Below are positions 23,413-35,834 of a stretch of 64,000 bases of DNA, in pieces. The notes under the pieces were generated by a model. That model did not search any database and had not been told where the DNA came from. It worked only from the letters and a program-made list of their open reading frames with translations. Both the position numbers and the translations under genes were made by a program. Source of the DNA: Chlorella sorokiniana (lineage: Eukaryota > Chlorophyta > Trebouxiophyceae > Chlorellales > Chlorellaceae); assembly GCA_025917655.1 (NCBI GenBank), contig CP084608.1:372001-436000 (forward strand). Direction: 5' to 3'. Every line of letters starts with the position of its first letter. The stretch's first letter is position 1.

Positions 23413-26400
23413 TCACCAGCCGCCGCTCCCGTCGTCCTGCCAGCTGCCGCCGGAGCGCCCAGGCGTGGCATCCTGCTGGGGGCGCTGCTCCCGTCGCTGC
23501 CGCACTCCCTGCTGCTGGGGGCGCTGCTGGGCCTGCCCTCTACCTGCGGCGGTCTTGGCCGTCGAGCGCTGGAGCTGCTGGCGCGAGCCGCGCTGGTTCC
23601 GCCTGCCCGCGGGAGTCAGCCCGTCGGCGCACACAGGGCAGAACCACTCGCCTGCAGACGGACCAAGGGCATTAATTCGCTGATTAATTCGCTGCTGCAG
23701 GAACAAGAAAAACCTCCCAGGAACTCTTGTGGTGAGGGCCTGCCGCTGCGTGCCCTGCGGCACAGCGCACCCGACGGAACGCCTGCCAGGCCGCAGCAGC
23801 GCGGGTGGTACACCGAGGGGCAGCCGTCGCAGCACAGCAGCTCGCCTGCGGCAACAGGCAGGGGGCAGCACCCTCAGGACGAGCAGGGCTCAATATGAGC
23901 ATACATGAAGAGACGCAAGGGGAGCCTGAAGGTCGCCTCTAGAAGCAAAGCAGAGGGCCTGGCGGAAGCGGCGTCCCACCCTGGTCGCTGCCGCAGGCGG
24001 CGCAGCAGTCCTCATGTGACAAGGCCTCGCTGCCCAGCTCCGAGCCTGCAGCAATAACAGCAGGCAGCTGCGATCACAGGTCTGGAAGCAGCGCAGCAAC
24101 ATCCGGGGGCCACTGCGCGGTGCAAATGCTAGCGGTGGGAAGTGCTGGCGGCACAGCGACGGCGGCAGGACAGGGGCAAAGCAAGGGCGCCGTTCCCTCG
24201 GCGGCCAGACGGTACCATCAACGAGGAAAGAATCTTCCAGGTCGTACTCATCGTGCTGGTCGGGGTGCCCAGGAAGCTGTGAGGAAGGTGCAAGCCCCAG
24301 CTGGCCGCCGCCGTACGCCCCTGGCGGAGTGTCCTGCACTGCGGCATCCGCCGCCCGCCGCCGCTGCAGCATGCCGCGGAAGGCGGCCAGCGGGGAGGGC
24401 GAGGCACCCGCCAGGCCGGGCGGCGGCAGCCGGAAAGCCCTGCGGGGGAAGCGGGCCCAACCAAAGGTGAAGGTGAGCGGCAGCCAGTCACAGGAAAACT
24501 AAGAGCCCGGCATGCTTTTATGGCAATCCCGCCGCTGTCGCGGCAATGGGCCCCGCTGCACCCGCCTGCCATCGGCGCTCTGCGGCAGCTGGGTGCCATC
24601 GTCGATGAAATCACTCAAGGCACCATCCTCTCCCCCTCGCCCTCGTCCCCTGCACCAAGCGGCAGGTCAGGCGGCAGCGCACGCACAGCTCAGACTTTCC
24701 ACAGCTGCGCAGGGCACAAGGATGCACGAGAATGCCTAGGATGGAGCAACAGCGTCGTGCATTTTACCTGAGCCATCTTCGCCAGACAGCGCGGCCTCAC
24801 AGTCCACAAACCGAGCAGCACGCCGCCGGGCCTCCTCCCTGAGCTGCAGCCGCTCCTGCGCCGCTTCCAGCTGCTGCCGCCGACCCTGCGCCTGCTGGCC
24901 CTGCGCCTGCAGAGGCTGGGCCCCCGCTTGCCACGCCGCGGCAGCCTGCGGGCCGCCAGCTGCGCTGCCGGGCGGCTGCCGCCCTTCTGGAGGCGGCGGA
25001 GATTGGCGCCAGCGGCAGCCCCTTGCGCGCGTGCAGGCGGCAGGCTTGCAGGGGAGTCTGCACAGGACATCGCATCGATTGAGTCAGCTGGTGGCCGCAA
25101 AGTGTGAATCGATCAGAATCCCCCTGCGACGGGCATGGGAAGCTTCAGCAGCTTAGATATGCACAAAAACCACCAGCCTCACCAGTGCCTTGAGTGCTGC
25201 AAGTCACAGTGCGGCTTGGCCTGCACGCTTCGACCGCCGGCCGCCAGTCGGGAGTCTGGCTGCTGAGCACAGCCCTGCGCCGGCCGGCCGCCGCTGCCGC
25301 AGCTGGCTGCCAGTCGGGACTTGCCTCGCTGTCGGCGGGCGTCGTCGCCGGCACCGGCGGGCCGCCTGAGGGCGGGCCGCCGCCCGGAGCTGCCCCCTGC
25401 CGGCCCGCTGGCCGCCACTCGGGGTCTGGCTGTCAGCGACCACAAAGGCGGCCCGGCGGCGGGGCAAGGCCGCCCCCACAGGCTGGTCCCCGGCAGGGAC
25501 CCCCACAGCTCAACTGTGGGGTGTCGCTGCCCCGGGCGCCTGCTGCGGCCTGGGGGCGCAGGCCACAGGGAAACTGAAGCCGCCCCCGCTGAAGCGCGGC
25601 TGCTGCTGCGGCTGCTGCTGCTGAGGTGCCGGCCGAGCCGGCCCGCTGGGCCGCGGCAAGCTGGGCTGATGCACCTGCTGGATGCTGCCCGTGCCATCAC
25701 CCTGCCAGGAGGCTTCCGAGCTGCAGCGCTGGGCTAATGTGGCAGGTGCTGCGAGGGCGGCAGCATCCTGCCGATCGCCAGGCGCGTCCTGCAGTTGCTG
25801 CACCTGCGCACAGCCGCGCTGCTGTGGCCGCCTGTGGACCTCGCTGCCGGGCGTGGCTGCTGTGGCCGCAGTCTGCGCTTGCGGCTGGCTGGCCTTCAGC
25901 TGCTTCCGGCGAAGCGAGAGGGGGATGTCTTCCTCCTCAAAGGCGGCGGCGCCAGGCTGCTTGGGGCCCCAACCCCCTCTCTGCTGCTGCGGCGGACAGT
26001 GGGGCGCCGCAGGAGGCGCAGGCCCCGCCAGATGCCCGGGCTCGCCGACTTGCAAGGCCGCTGGTCGCTGCACCGACCAGCTTCTGCGCTGCTCTGGAGG
26101 GGACATACTGGCTGGCTGTAGGTCCCGCTGCTGCTGCTGCTGCTGCTTCTGCCGCTTGGCCCGGCAAGCCAATGGCTCGTCCTCCTCTGCTTGCTGCGGT
26201 CGGCCCCAGCCAGGTCCTGCAGCTGCTGGGGGCAGCTCGAGCCTGCGGCGGGCGGGGCAGAACCTCCTCCTCTTCCTCCTCCTGCCGCTGCCGCCGCCGC
26301 CGCCGCTCCGCGCTCGACTGCTGCTGCAGGGGCCGGTGAGCTGGCTGCCACGGCTGCTGCTGGCTACGCTGCTGGGAATTGGGCGGGGCTGCCTCCTGCT

Positions 26401-29400
26401 GCGGCGCTGGAAGGGTGGCCGCTGTGGCTGCAGGTGGCGCCAGCGCCGGCTGCCGCCGCTGCGCGAGGCGCTCGGCCAGCGGAAGCTGGGAAAGCGACGC
26501 TGGCTCTGCGGCACCAGCCCCCGCGTTCTCCTTGCCTCCAACGCCTCCCCGCTGGAGGGAGCAGGGGCTGAGCTGGCTGCTGGGCAGGATGTCCCAAGTT
26601 GGCAGCGGGCTGTCGTCAGCCTCAGCCTCCAGGTAGGATGGCAGGCGGGCCGGGCTGCAATCCCCATCCTCCTCAAGCCGCTGCTGCGGCTCCTGCGCCT
26701 GCTGCTGCTGCTGCCGCTCGTACAGCTGTGCTTGCGCGGCCTGCAACAGTTGCTGCTGCTGCGGCTGCTGCGTCTCCTGAGCCTGCTGCTTCTGCTGCTG
26801 TTGCTGCTGCTGCGTCGGCTTCTGCTTCAGCTGCTGCGCGAGCTGCTGCCGCTTGAGCTGCCCTAGAGGGACCTGCGAGAGGGCTACTGCAGCTGCAGGG
26901 TGCTGCGTGGCTCGCCGCGGCGGCTGCGCCTCCACAGCTGTCGGCAGTGCAGCCTGCAGCCGCTGCACCAACGGCGGGGCGGGGCTGAGGGAGGGGGAAG
27001 GCACCCCCTCCTGTCACCACTTTGGCAGCAGGCTGCCGCTGCGGCTGTGGAGGTGCCGCCTGCCACCCAGGTTCGGGGTTTGCCGGCGCTTCAGCCTCGC
27101 CAACGGTACCTGCGACAAGCTCTCGAGGCCGTCCGCCTCGCCAGCTGGCTCGCCCAGCTGCTGCTGCACCTGCTGCAATCGCTGCGGGCGGAGCCCAGCC
27201 GGGGCTGGCAGCGGCTGCTGCCCCAGCGGCGGCGATGGCTGCTGCTGCCGCTGCTGCTGCTGCTGTTGAGCTGGGGCCGGGTCATCTTCATCTGAATCCC
27301 CTACAAGGTCGATGATCTCGTCTAAGTCGTACCCAGCTGCCGCCGCAACCGCCGCAATGTCCTGGCCGGCCCGGCCCGCCGCAACTGGCGCCGCTGCAGC
27401 TGTTTCTTCCACACCAGCCATCGGCAGCGGAGGGATGGCCAGCTTGGCTGCGCTCCCGGCACCTGAGGAATGGCCTGCGCAGGCAGCGCTGCTTGTAGGT
27501 GCGGCGCTGCGGGTGCTGGAGGGCCCTGCGCAGAAGGGCCGGCTGCTTCTTTGCTGCAGCCGCCTTTGTGCTCTGCAGAACCAAGGGCCAGCGGTGCGTG
27601 AGCCAATGGCAGGACAGTTACTAGCAGGCAGAAACATGGCTACCGCACCTTGCGCTTCACGGCTCTCTCGCCGGGGGTGCTGCGACCCCGGTGTCCGCGG
27701 CTGCACCCGCTGCAGCCTGCTTGCGCTTGCGCGGCTTGCTTGCCTTGCCCGACTTCTTGGCTGCCGCGCCTGAACAGGCTCAGCCGCGTCTGCTGCCCCG
27801 CGACCAGCACCATTGCCAGCTGCCGCCCCCTGGCATGCTGCTGCTGCTGCTGCTGCTCGGCTGACGGCTCAGGCGGCGCCGCCTCGGCGCCCGCCGCTGC
27901 GAGGAAGGCCCAGCGATGTGCCGCAGGGCTGTCGAAGCGTATCAGGAGCTCACGGCCCGGCTCTTGTTGCTGCTGCTGCTGCTGGTGGTGAGCATCTGGT
28001 TTGCTGCTGCCACATGGAGGCTGCCGAGCTTCCTGCCAGCGGACCAGCAATCCGTCAGCAGCAAGCTGCGGCACGATCGTGGGCTGCTGTCGGGTGGAAG
28101 GGGTCGGCGGTGGCACACCGTCTGCCTCCGCACCAGCCGGGGCAGCTGCCACCGCCGTCAGCAAGGCTTCCAGCGGCGGCGGCGGCGCGATGCGCAGCTG
28201 GCCGGCCGCGCTCCAGCTGATCGCGGCACCCGACAGTTCGGGAAACAGCAGGCAGTGCTGCACGGGCTCCGGTTGCAGCTGAGGCTGGGGCCGCAGCTCG
28301 TCCTGACCGCCGCTCGGCATCGGTGAAGGGGGCTGGGGGGCGCTGGCGACGCCGGGGCCTCCTCGGCGGGCAGAGGCGGGAGGGGGCCCCAAAACTCCTC
28401 TTCTTTATCCCATGCTGAGGGCGGCATGGCTGCCGGCGGCGCCTCATCGGCCGGATTTGGAAACACCGTGGCTGATGGCGCAGCAGCTGCATCTCCTGGC
28501 CCGATGGCGCCAGCTGGCGCCAGCCCAGCGTTTCCGTCGTCATCGAGCAACTCAGCGACCTCTTCACCATGCTCAGCCCGGCCGCTGCCGCCATCTGCTC
28601 CCCAAGCATGGCCGCCGCGCGCGCCAGCCGCCGCCGCTTTCCCGCCCCTGTCTGTTGCTCCGCACCGGCACCGGCAGGAGGAGGATCCGCAGCGGCATCC
28701 ATGAGAGCCTCAAACTCGGCCGCAGCTTCCGCCACCGGCTGGAAGCGCCACTCGTCAGAGCTGCCGCGCTGGGCTGGCCTGCTGCTGGTGCAATCACCCG
28801 GGCCTGCTGGGCTTCTTCCCTGCTCTTCCTCCTCCTCGCTGCCCTGGCCCCCTTCAGAGTCGCTGTCAATGACGGCCAGGGCGCCGCCGCTGCCCCGCCG
28901 TGAGACTCGCCCCGGCCGGCCCGGCCGCCCGGCCGCGGCCGCTGCGGCCGCTGCCCCGCGCCTTGCCGCGGCCGCGGCCCCGCCCTGAGGGCTTGTCCTC
29001 CGGCTCTGCCTGCACTCCAGAATAGTAAAAAGGCCTTCACAGCTTAAGCGTATCTCTCACCTGGCTGGCTGCCCTCGGCATCGCAGACTCCAGATCACAG
29101 CATGCTGGCCACCGCAGACGGAGCTCACAACCTGGAGGAAGACAGGCAGGCACCCCTACCTTCTCGGGTGTGTGCTCCACCGCAACATCGATGCGGGTGG
29201 GCTCGTACGCGTGCGGCAGCATGCGCGGCGAGCGGCGGCACATCTCGAAGCCAGCGCAGTTGCGCAGCTTGCGCTGCAGCGCCTTGGTGGTCTGCGGGTA
29301 GGGAGGAGGGCAGTGCTGGGGTGAAACGCACGGTGGCGGCGGCGAGACAGCCCAGCCCACGCGACAAGCACGCATGCGCTGTGGCAGCAGGCGGCAGGCG

Positions 29401-32400
29401 GGCTTGCTGTCAGGGCTGGCAGAGGCTGCCTCTTGCACACCCCAGCTTGCCTACAGGGGCCGCAGCCCAGCCACCGCACCCTCAGCATGCCCAGCGCACC
29501 CACACCATGCGCACCGTCAGCGCCCCAGCATACCCCAGCGCCCCCAACGCACCTCCTCGATCTGGCGGTACTTCTCTTCTTCACGCCCCGCAGCCAGGAT
29601 GTACACCACCCGCCCCTCCTTGTGCCGCCCCGTGCGCCCCATGCGCTGCACGGAGCGCGTGGGGGAGGCGGTGGCGTCGAAGCACACGATGAGGTCCACC
29701 TGCGGTAGCACAGCAGGGGCGGCAGCACATCCGGGTGAAGGCAATGAGCAGGGAAAGGAAAGAGCCAGGGAAGGAGGAGTGCAGGAGTTGCAGCAGGGAG
29801 CAGGTAACAGAACAGGACTCAGCCGTCTCAAACGAGCAGCGAGGCCTTGATCTGGCCCTGCAGGCAAGCGTTGCCAGTGGTGACAGTAAAAAACGCAGGC
29901 AGTAAAAAAAACAGCTTCAGCGTGCCTCTGGGATGTCCAGCCCCTCCTCGCCGATGCACGTGGCCACCAGGCAGTTAAACTGACCCGCCCTGCAGAGTGC
30001 GTGTGCAGGAAGCAGTGAAGGGGGCGTCTGGCAGCGAACGCGCAAGTTACAACCCCAACAAACCTCCGACCAGCGCGTGCATAGCCGGCGGCGGACGCAG
30101 CCACACTTATACACGCCCGCCACCCGCTCCTCCTGGTTCCGTGCCGCCCGTCACAAGCGCCCAGGCGCTGTCCCACCTGAACCCGTTGAGCACGGCCTTC
30201 TGCTCTGCCTGCTTCATCCCCGGGCCCTGCTTGCTGCTGCCGCCGCCGCCTTGGCCGATGAAGGGGCGCGCGGTGATCAGGGGCTCGTGCTCCGCCAACG
30301 CGTCACAGATGCAGGTCACGCCTTCGCGGAAGTTGGTGAACACGATGACCCGCCCAAAGGCGCCCTCCTCCGTCGCCAGCGACTGCGAGCGACGGGCGGG
30401 CAGAGCGGTGCGCAGCTGAATGGCGAGCAGAAGGGTGCATGGATCGCTGGGCTGTGCGCTGAAGCCAGCCGCTGCAGCCTTTTGCACGCAGGCCACGAGC
30501 GGGTTGATGGTTGTCTACGAGGGAAGGCGGCCGCTACAGCATGCAGCAGCGGTCCTGGCCGACTAGCGGCGCAGGCCTCGGCTGCGGCGGCAGCGCAGCT
30601 TCGCTCCTTGGGAAAGACATCCACAGCAACAAGGGCAAAGAGCAGGGCAGGCGCCTGACCTGGAAGTGCTGTTGCAGGATTTGCACCAGGGCCTGCATTT
30701 TGGGGCTGGCGCCGCCGCAGCGCACCAACGCCTCCAGTGTCTGCTTGAACTGCGGCAGCAGGGTGCCACACGAGCAGGCAGCATAGGCACAGGCGGTTGG
30801 CTGGGCGTCGTCTGCATGCTCTGCGGCCCACATGTACAGCGGTGGCCGGGGACCCTGCCAGTAGTGCTGTATTGCACTGGCACAGGCCTGCTGGCAAGCC
30901 AGCAGAGTACGAGCGCTCACGTGGCTGAACATGCTGTTCCTCTTCAAGGTTGCCATGTACCCATCATCCATCTTGCTGTGAAGGTAGGCCAGAGCCTGCA
31001 GCACGAGAAACACACGCAGCAGGCACACGTAGCAACGAGTGCTGGGCCGGCGCTGGCACGCAGCAGGCGGGCAGGGATGCTCCAGCCTCGGCGGCGCAGC
31101 CCAATGCCAGCGGTGGCTGGCCCCAGCCCGTGCGTGCATGCCGTGCGGCAGCTGCCCGGCAGCTGCCCCGTGGTCCTGCCTGAGCGAGGCCGTACTGATC
31201 CATGGTGTCCCGCGTCTGAACAAGCACCATGGCCTGGGTGAAAGGGTTGTAGTGGCCCGAGTTCCTGCCCTTGATCGCCAGCCGCGCGTTCAGCAGCGCA
31301 AAGTGCGAGACCGACTCGGGGTTGGGGTTGCCGTGGTACGCCTGCAGAGGCAGGGGCGTGCTGCCGGGCATGAGCAGCGGCTGCTTCGACAGCAGCAGGC
31401 GTAGAGGCGCATAATTAGGTTTCATTGGCGCCCAAGCAACAAGGGGTCAGTATGCGTGTGTGAAGAAGGGGGCTGGGTCGCCAGCATGCCCCACTGCAAG
31501 GCACAGCAGGCGGGCGGCCACCTTTTGGTGCACCAGGGCGCCAGCGCTTGGCGGATCAGGGTGAGCAGCAGCCCGCGCAGCTGGTCCCCCTCCCGGCTGG
31601 GGTGCACCACGTGCACTGCAGGGGGTCCAGGGTCCAGGCAGCAGACCAATCGGCATCATGCGTGCAAGAAAGCACAAATTGGCTGGCGCCAGCTGACAGG
31701 GTGCCCAAGCACGCCGCATGCACCGCTGCTGCGCAGGTCCGGTACCGCCCTTGCCTCACCCTGGACATCCTTTTCGTGGGTGTACTGCGCCACATCGCGG
31801 TCCTGCTCAGTGCGAAACTCGATGCGCGATATCATCAGGTTCCTGATGACTTCCTACAGTACCAAACACCCAGGATCAACCGGCCTGCAGAACACCCTCA
31901 ACCAACAAACACTCTGCACAGGAATTGTGTGCTGCAGCTGTTTCAAAGCCGTAGCAGCACAGGGAATGCTTGCCACCCCCGCTGCGGCCTCGCCTGCACT
32001 TTGGCGCCGTCGGAGCCGGGCGTCGCGCTGAGCCCTAGCACGCGGAACTTGCAGCCGGCGCTGCGCATGGTTTCGACCGCCTGCACAATCTCCTGGTTGC
32101 CTGCCACACAACACGGATCGTGAGGACGGGAGCACAGCAGGCGGGCATCAGCCAGAGCAGACGCAAAAGGCTTTGCGCGTTGTGACGCTGGCTGCGCCGC
32201 CACTCGAGCCAGCCAGCGCTTTCTTCCTCACCCGTGGCTCTGTGGCATTCGTCCACCACCAGGCACACCACCTTCTGGTAAGGACAGATGCCTGCAGCGG
32301 AGCGGGCAAGGTGCTTTTTGTAGATAAAAAAACAGGCAGGCACGGTTGGCCGCCAAGCAGCAGACCTCAGCCTAATGAAAGGAGAGAGGCCCGAATGCGC

Positions 32401-33891
32401 AGGGCGCCCAGCAGCTGCCATCCCGTCGAGCTGCGTGCGCACCGCTCTTGACGTCGCGGCTGAAGGTTTGGGGCGTGCAGAAGAAGCAGCGCTTGATGCC
32501 CGCCTGCCACAGGCTCTTGCGAAGCTCGGACTTGGTGCTGCCTGGAGGCAGGAACAGAGGTGGGGTGGCTTCTGGCAACCCAGCCCGAAGCACAGAGGCA
32601 GGCCAGCGGAAAATGCCAGCCAGCACTGGCTGCAATCGAGCCGGAGCGGCACAATGTCTGACGCCAGGATGGGCTGCGATGCTTCATATCGCCCCAGCCG
32701 GCCCAGCCGGCCCCACCCAACGCCCTGCCGCCGCACCAGTCAGCTCGCAGAACCCGGTACGGCTCATGCCCATGAACGAGTGGCACGCATCCACCTGCTG
32801 CGCCACCAGCGGCCGGGTGGGCGCCACAAACACGAGGATGCCCTGCGAGCAAAAGAGGCAGGCGGCAGGTGTGGACCCAATCCAGGGACGGGTAGCGGCG
32901 GGGCAGCCAGGCCCGCGCAGCAGACATGGCGTGGTGGCACACCGAGATCTCGCGACACTGGCATGGGGACGAAAGTCACACACAACTGAGCCCATGCATC
33001 GCTCTTCTAGGCTCCCTCGCTCACTAAATGAACACCAGACACACGCACACAGACCCATAACAGACAAGCATCAAAACAAACACCGCCTACACCCCCACCC
33101 CCACCCCCTCACCCCACCTCCGGGAACCAACATAACCTTAACATACACACAAGGAGTAACAAAACACCGCCCACACAGAACCCCCCCACCCTCTAGCCCC
33201 ACCTCTGGGAACCAACGCGCAAAGTTGTGCATGACGACGGCGGCGATGAGCGTCTTGCCGAGCCCGGTGGGCAGGCACACCAGCGTGTTGGACAGCAGGG
33301 CCGTCTGCAGCATGGGTGGGGCGGGACACGATGATGGGCTGCTAGGAGCGGGCGAGGTCAAGGCGGAGGGTAGGGCCTGGTGGCACTCGCAGGTGCAGCG
33401 GGACCGCCACCTGGATGCACGAGATCTGGTACTGGCGCTTGGTCACTCCTTTGGGAAACACCCAGTGGCGGGCACAAATCCTGCAGGGGGCGCAACAGCA
33501 GGCTGACGCGTCACCGCAAGCGGGCACTTGAAGCGGCGGCGGCTGCAGCAAAAGGAGCCAGCCGCTCACAGCCGGCGGATGCGCGTCCGCCAGCCACAGC
33601 GCCACCGCAGGCATGATGCACAGGGGCAGAGCTGCCAGATGCAGCAAATCACGGGAGGCAGCGGCGCAGCTGCCGGCAGCTGCCCCAGCACCCGGCTTGC
33701 CTGTGCAGGCGGATGCCGCCGCTCGTGGTGTTCACCTCCACCAGTTCCCCCTCACCGCCCTCCGCAGCCTCGCCCGCCGGATCAAGGCCGTCCGCGGCGC
33801 CGCTGCCGCCTGCAGCACAGCCGCTGGCTCCCGCGGGAGTCGAGGCGCCGTGCGATAGGCCAGGCGGCATGCCAAAGGCTGGCTGCCACGG

Positions 33892-33923
<32 letters not shown>

Positions 33924-35579
33924 CACCGCTGGCTGGATGCCACGGCTGCCAGGGCTCCTGCCGCGGTGCTGCCCTGCCAGCTGGGGCAAATCCTGGGAAG
34001 TCGGTAGCACCAGGGGCGGTGGCCGACTGTGCGTGCTGGCGCTCTCCAGGTTGCTGTGGCTGCTGCTGAGCGCAGGGTGCATGGCCGCTTGTGGCAGCTG
34101 ACAGGGATGGTGTGGGCCCACCTGGGTGGTAAAAATCAGAGTCAAGCCCGCTTGGCTCCTGCTGCGCCTGCTCTGGCGGTTGCACCTGCTGCGGGCCCTG
34201 ACGCAGGAAGCGGGCCGCTTCAGCAGTCGTGCTGAAACCCGGCTGCTGCTGCTGCTGCTGCTGCTGCCTGTGCTGCTGCGCCACCTGGTTCAGCGTGAGC
34301 TGCTGCATCATTGGCGGCGGCTGCTGCAGCTTGTGGGCACGCTCAATGGGGTGGCCTCCAGCTGGCAAGGGATGCAGCGGTGCCCAAGGCTGCGAGTGCT
34401 GCTGCGCCTCCTGCTGCCGATAGCTTGAGGGCCGTTGGGCGGTGCGGCGCCGCCGCCGGGGCCTGGCCCTGCGCCGCCTGCCTTGCTGCTCCAGAGGCTG
34501 TACAGGCTGGCCTGTACTTTCTTCTGTGATGGGGCTGCGGCCACCGCTGCATTGTTCTGCTGGCGCCACTCCTCCTGCTGCTGCTGCGGCGGCAGCTGCG
34601 CCTGCTGTGGCCGCGCTGCCGGGAGCGGCTGCGGCGGCGGGACATAAGCGGTGGTGCCACCAGAAGCACGCTGCAGCCCCCGACATCCTGCTGGCGCCAC
34701 TCATGCTGCGGCGGCAGGTATGGCTGCTGCGGCCGAGCTGCCAAGGGTGCCTGTTGCAGAGGGGCATGAGCGGCAGAGCCACCAGGAGCTCGCGCCGCCA
34801 CCTTGGCATCCTGCTGCCGCCACGGCTGCTGCTGTTGCTGATGCAGTGCCTGCTGCGGGAACGGCTGTAGAGGCGGGCCTGGAGCGGGGCCGCCACCAAA
34901 ACCACGCTGCGGCCTGCACACAACCCCGGCGCCGCCAGCTGCCGGATTCAAGTTCTGCTGCCAGCTGGGCGCTGAAACGTCGCTGGGCCTGGACCCGCTG
35001 GGTGGGTATGCCGTGGGCTGTTGCTGCTTTGCCCGAAGCTGAGGCGGCTGCTGTTGCTGCTGGTAGGGCTGAAAGGGCCGTTGGGCTGGTGCAGCATGCG
35101 CAGGCTGCAAGGTTCGAGAGTGAGCTGGAGCGGGCGGCGGCGCTTGGTTGACTGGCGGGGCCATGCCCACGCCGTTGGTGGAAGATCCATTCGGATTGGC
35201 TCCTCCGTGTGCAGAGCGGCTGTGCCACACAGGAGGGTGCTGCGGCCGAGCAGCAGCAAGCCCTGGCCCGTGCTGCGGCGGCAGGTGCTGCCAGGCAGGC
35301 GGCACCGCCTGCCCTGACGCCCGCGAGGGCGCCTGTCCGGTGGCATGCTGCTGATGGCTCCCTGTAGCGATTACACGCACGCCCTGCCCCGCCACAGGCT
35401 GCGGCTGCTGCTGGCGCTGCGCCAGAGCCGCAGCCTCCAGCGCCTCCAAGGCCGCCAGGTCCTGCATCAATCAATATTATTAGTAGTAGCGTTGTACGAA
35501 AATCAAAGATCAGAACGCCTTCTTTTCCCGCCGTGCCGCGGCCGAGCCCCTCAAAACGCACCCAGTCGTCATCTTCCAT
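23413..35579 (-). CDS. FANCM: FANCM/MPH1-type fork-remodelling helicase with a C-terminal PHD finger
   Basis: FANCM translocates on branched DNA, remodels stalled forks and limits crossovers. Early exons are 35579-35562 (MEDDDW), 35461-33701 (about 590 Gln/Pro-rich residues), 33480-33411 and 33304-33203. Core motifs in order: [20 protein letters not shown] (Walker A), [22 protein letters not shown] (motif II), [35 protein letters not shown] and [12 protein letters not shown]. After Gln-rich, acidic linkers come [27 protein letters not shown] and [13 protein letters not shown], matching conserved segments of animal FANCM. The last four exons (24439-24216, 24045-23980, 23845-23771, 23651-23413) keep phase and add a C4HC3 PHD finger ([26 protein letters not shown]). 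No ERCC4 nuclease domain is visible. The linkers need several single-base corrections. The intron after 33701 has a GC donor. Confidence 0.9.
33895..33923. repeat. CTG/CAG run coding poly-Gln in FANCM
   Basis: Nearly ten CTG triplets read as CAG (Gln) on the FANCM sense strand. Similar but shorter or interrupted runs occur in the same gene near 26120, 26790, 27250, 27840 and 34240. Confidence 0.85.
34555..34830 (-). repeat. Three-copy internal protein repeat in the FANCM N-terminal region
   Basis: The block (P/E)WRQQ(D/N) recurs near 34830, 34710 and 34575, about 125-130 bases apart. Between copies the protein repeats GGxxAxxP, then LAARPQQ or its variant PAARPQQ, then LPPQ. The unit is about 42 residues. 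It lies in the disordered Gln/Pro-rich region before the helicase core. Reading it in one frame needs a base restored in the C run at 34677-34681. Confidence 0.6.
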
Positions 35580-35834
35580 CGCTTCGTAGGATCATCATTG
35601 GAAGCCAATAGACTTAAACGCACACGCATGCCCCGGGAAGCCTTGCCTGCTCGCAGCAGATGCACAGCATGCGCGCCGTGGGCAGCCGCCGACAGCCGCA
35701 CGACCAGCCAGCCGAACGGTACGTGGCATGTGCCTCAAAGCCACCGTCGTTCATTTCACCAATGTGCCTAATGCAACGGAATCAAGGATTAGATGCGCAG
35801 ATGCAGGGTTGGGCCAGCGACGCGCTACAGATCC

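Noticed and set aside
25682-26866. Long plus-strand Leu/Ala-rich open frame of 394 codons
   Set aside because: It is the antisense shadow of the FANCM poly-Gln linker; CAG codons read backwards give Leu runs.
27652-27780. Lys-rich alternative frame in the FANCM linker
   Set aside because: A frame reading [15 protein letters not shown] looks like a nuclear signal, but the frame linked to the flanking exon ends (through GERAVKRK to a donor) stays open without any correction.
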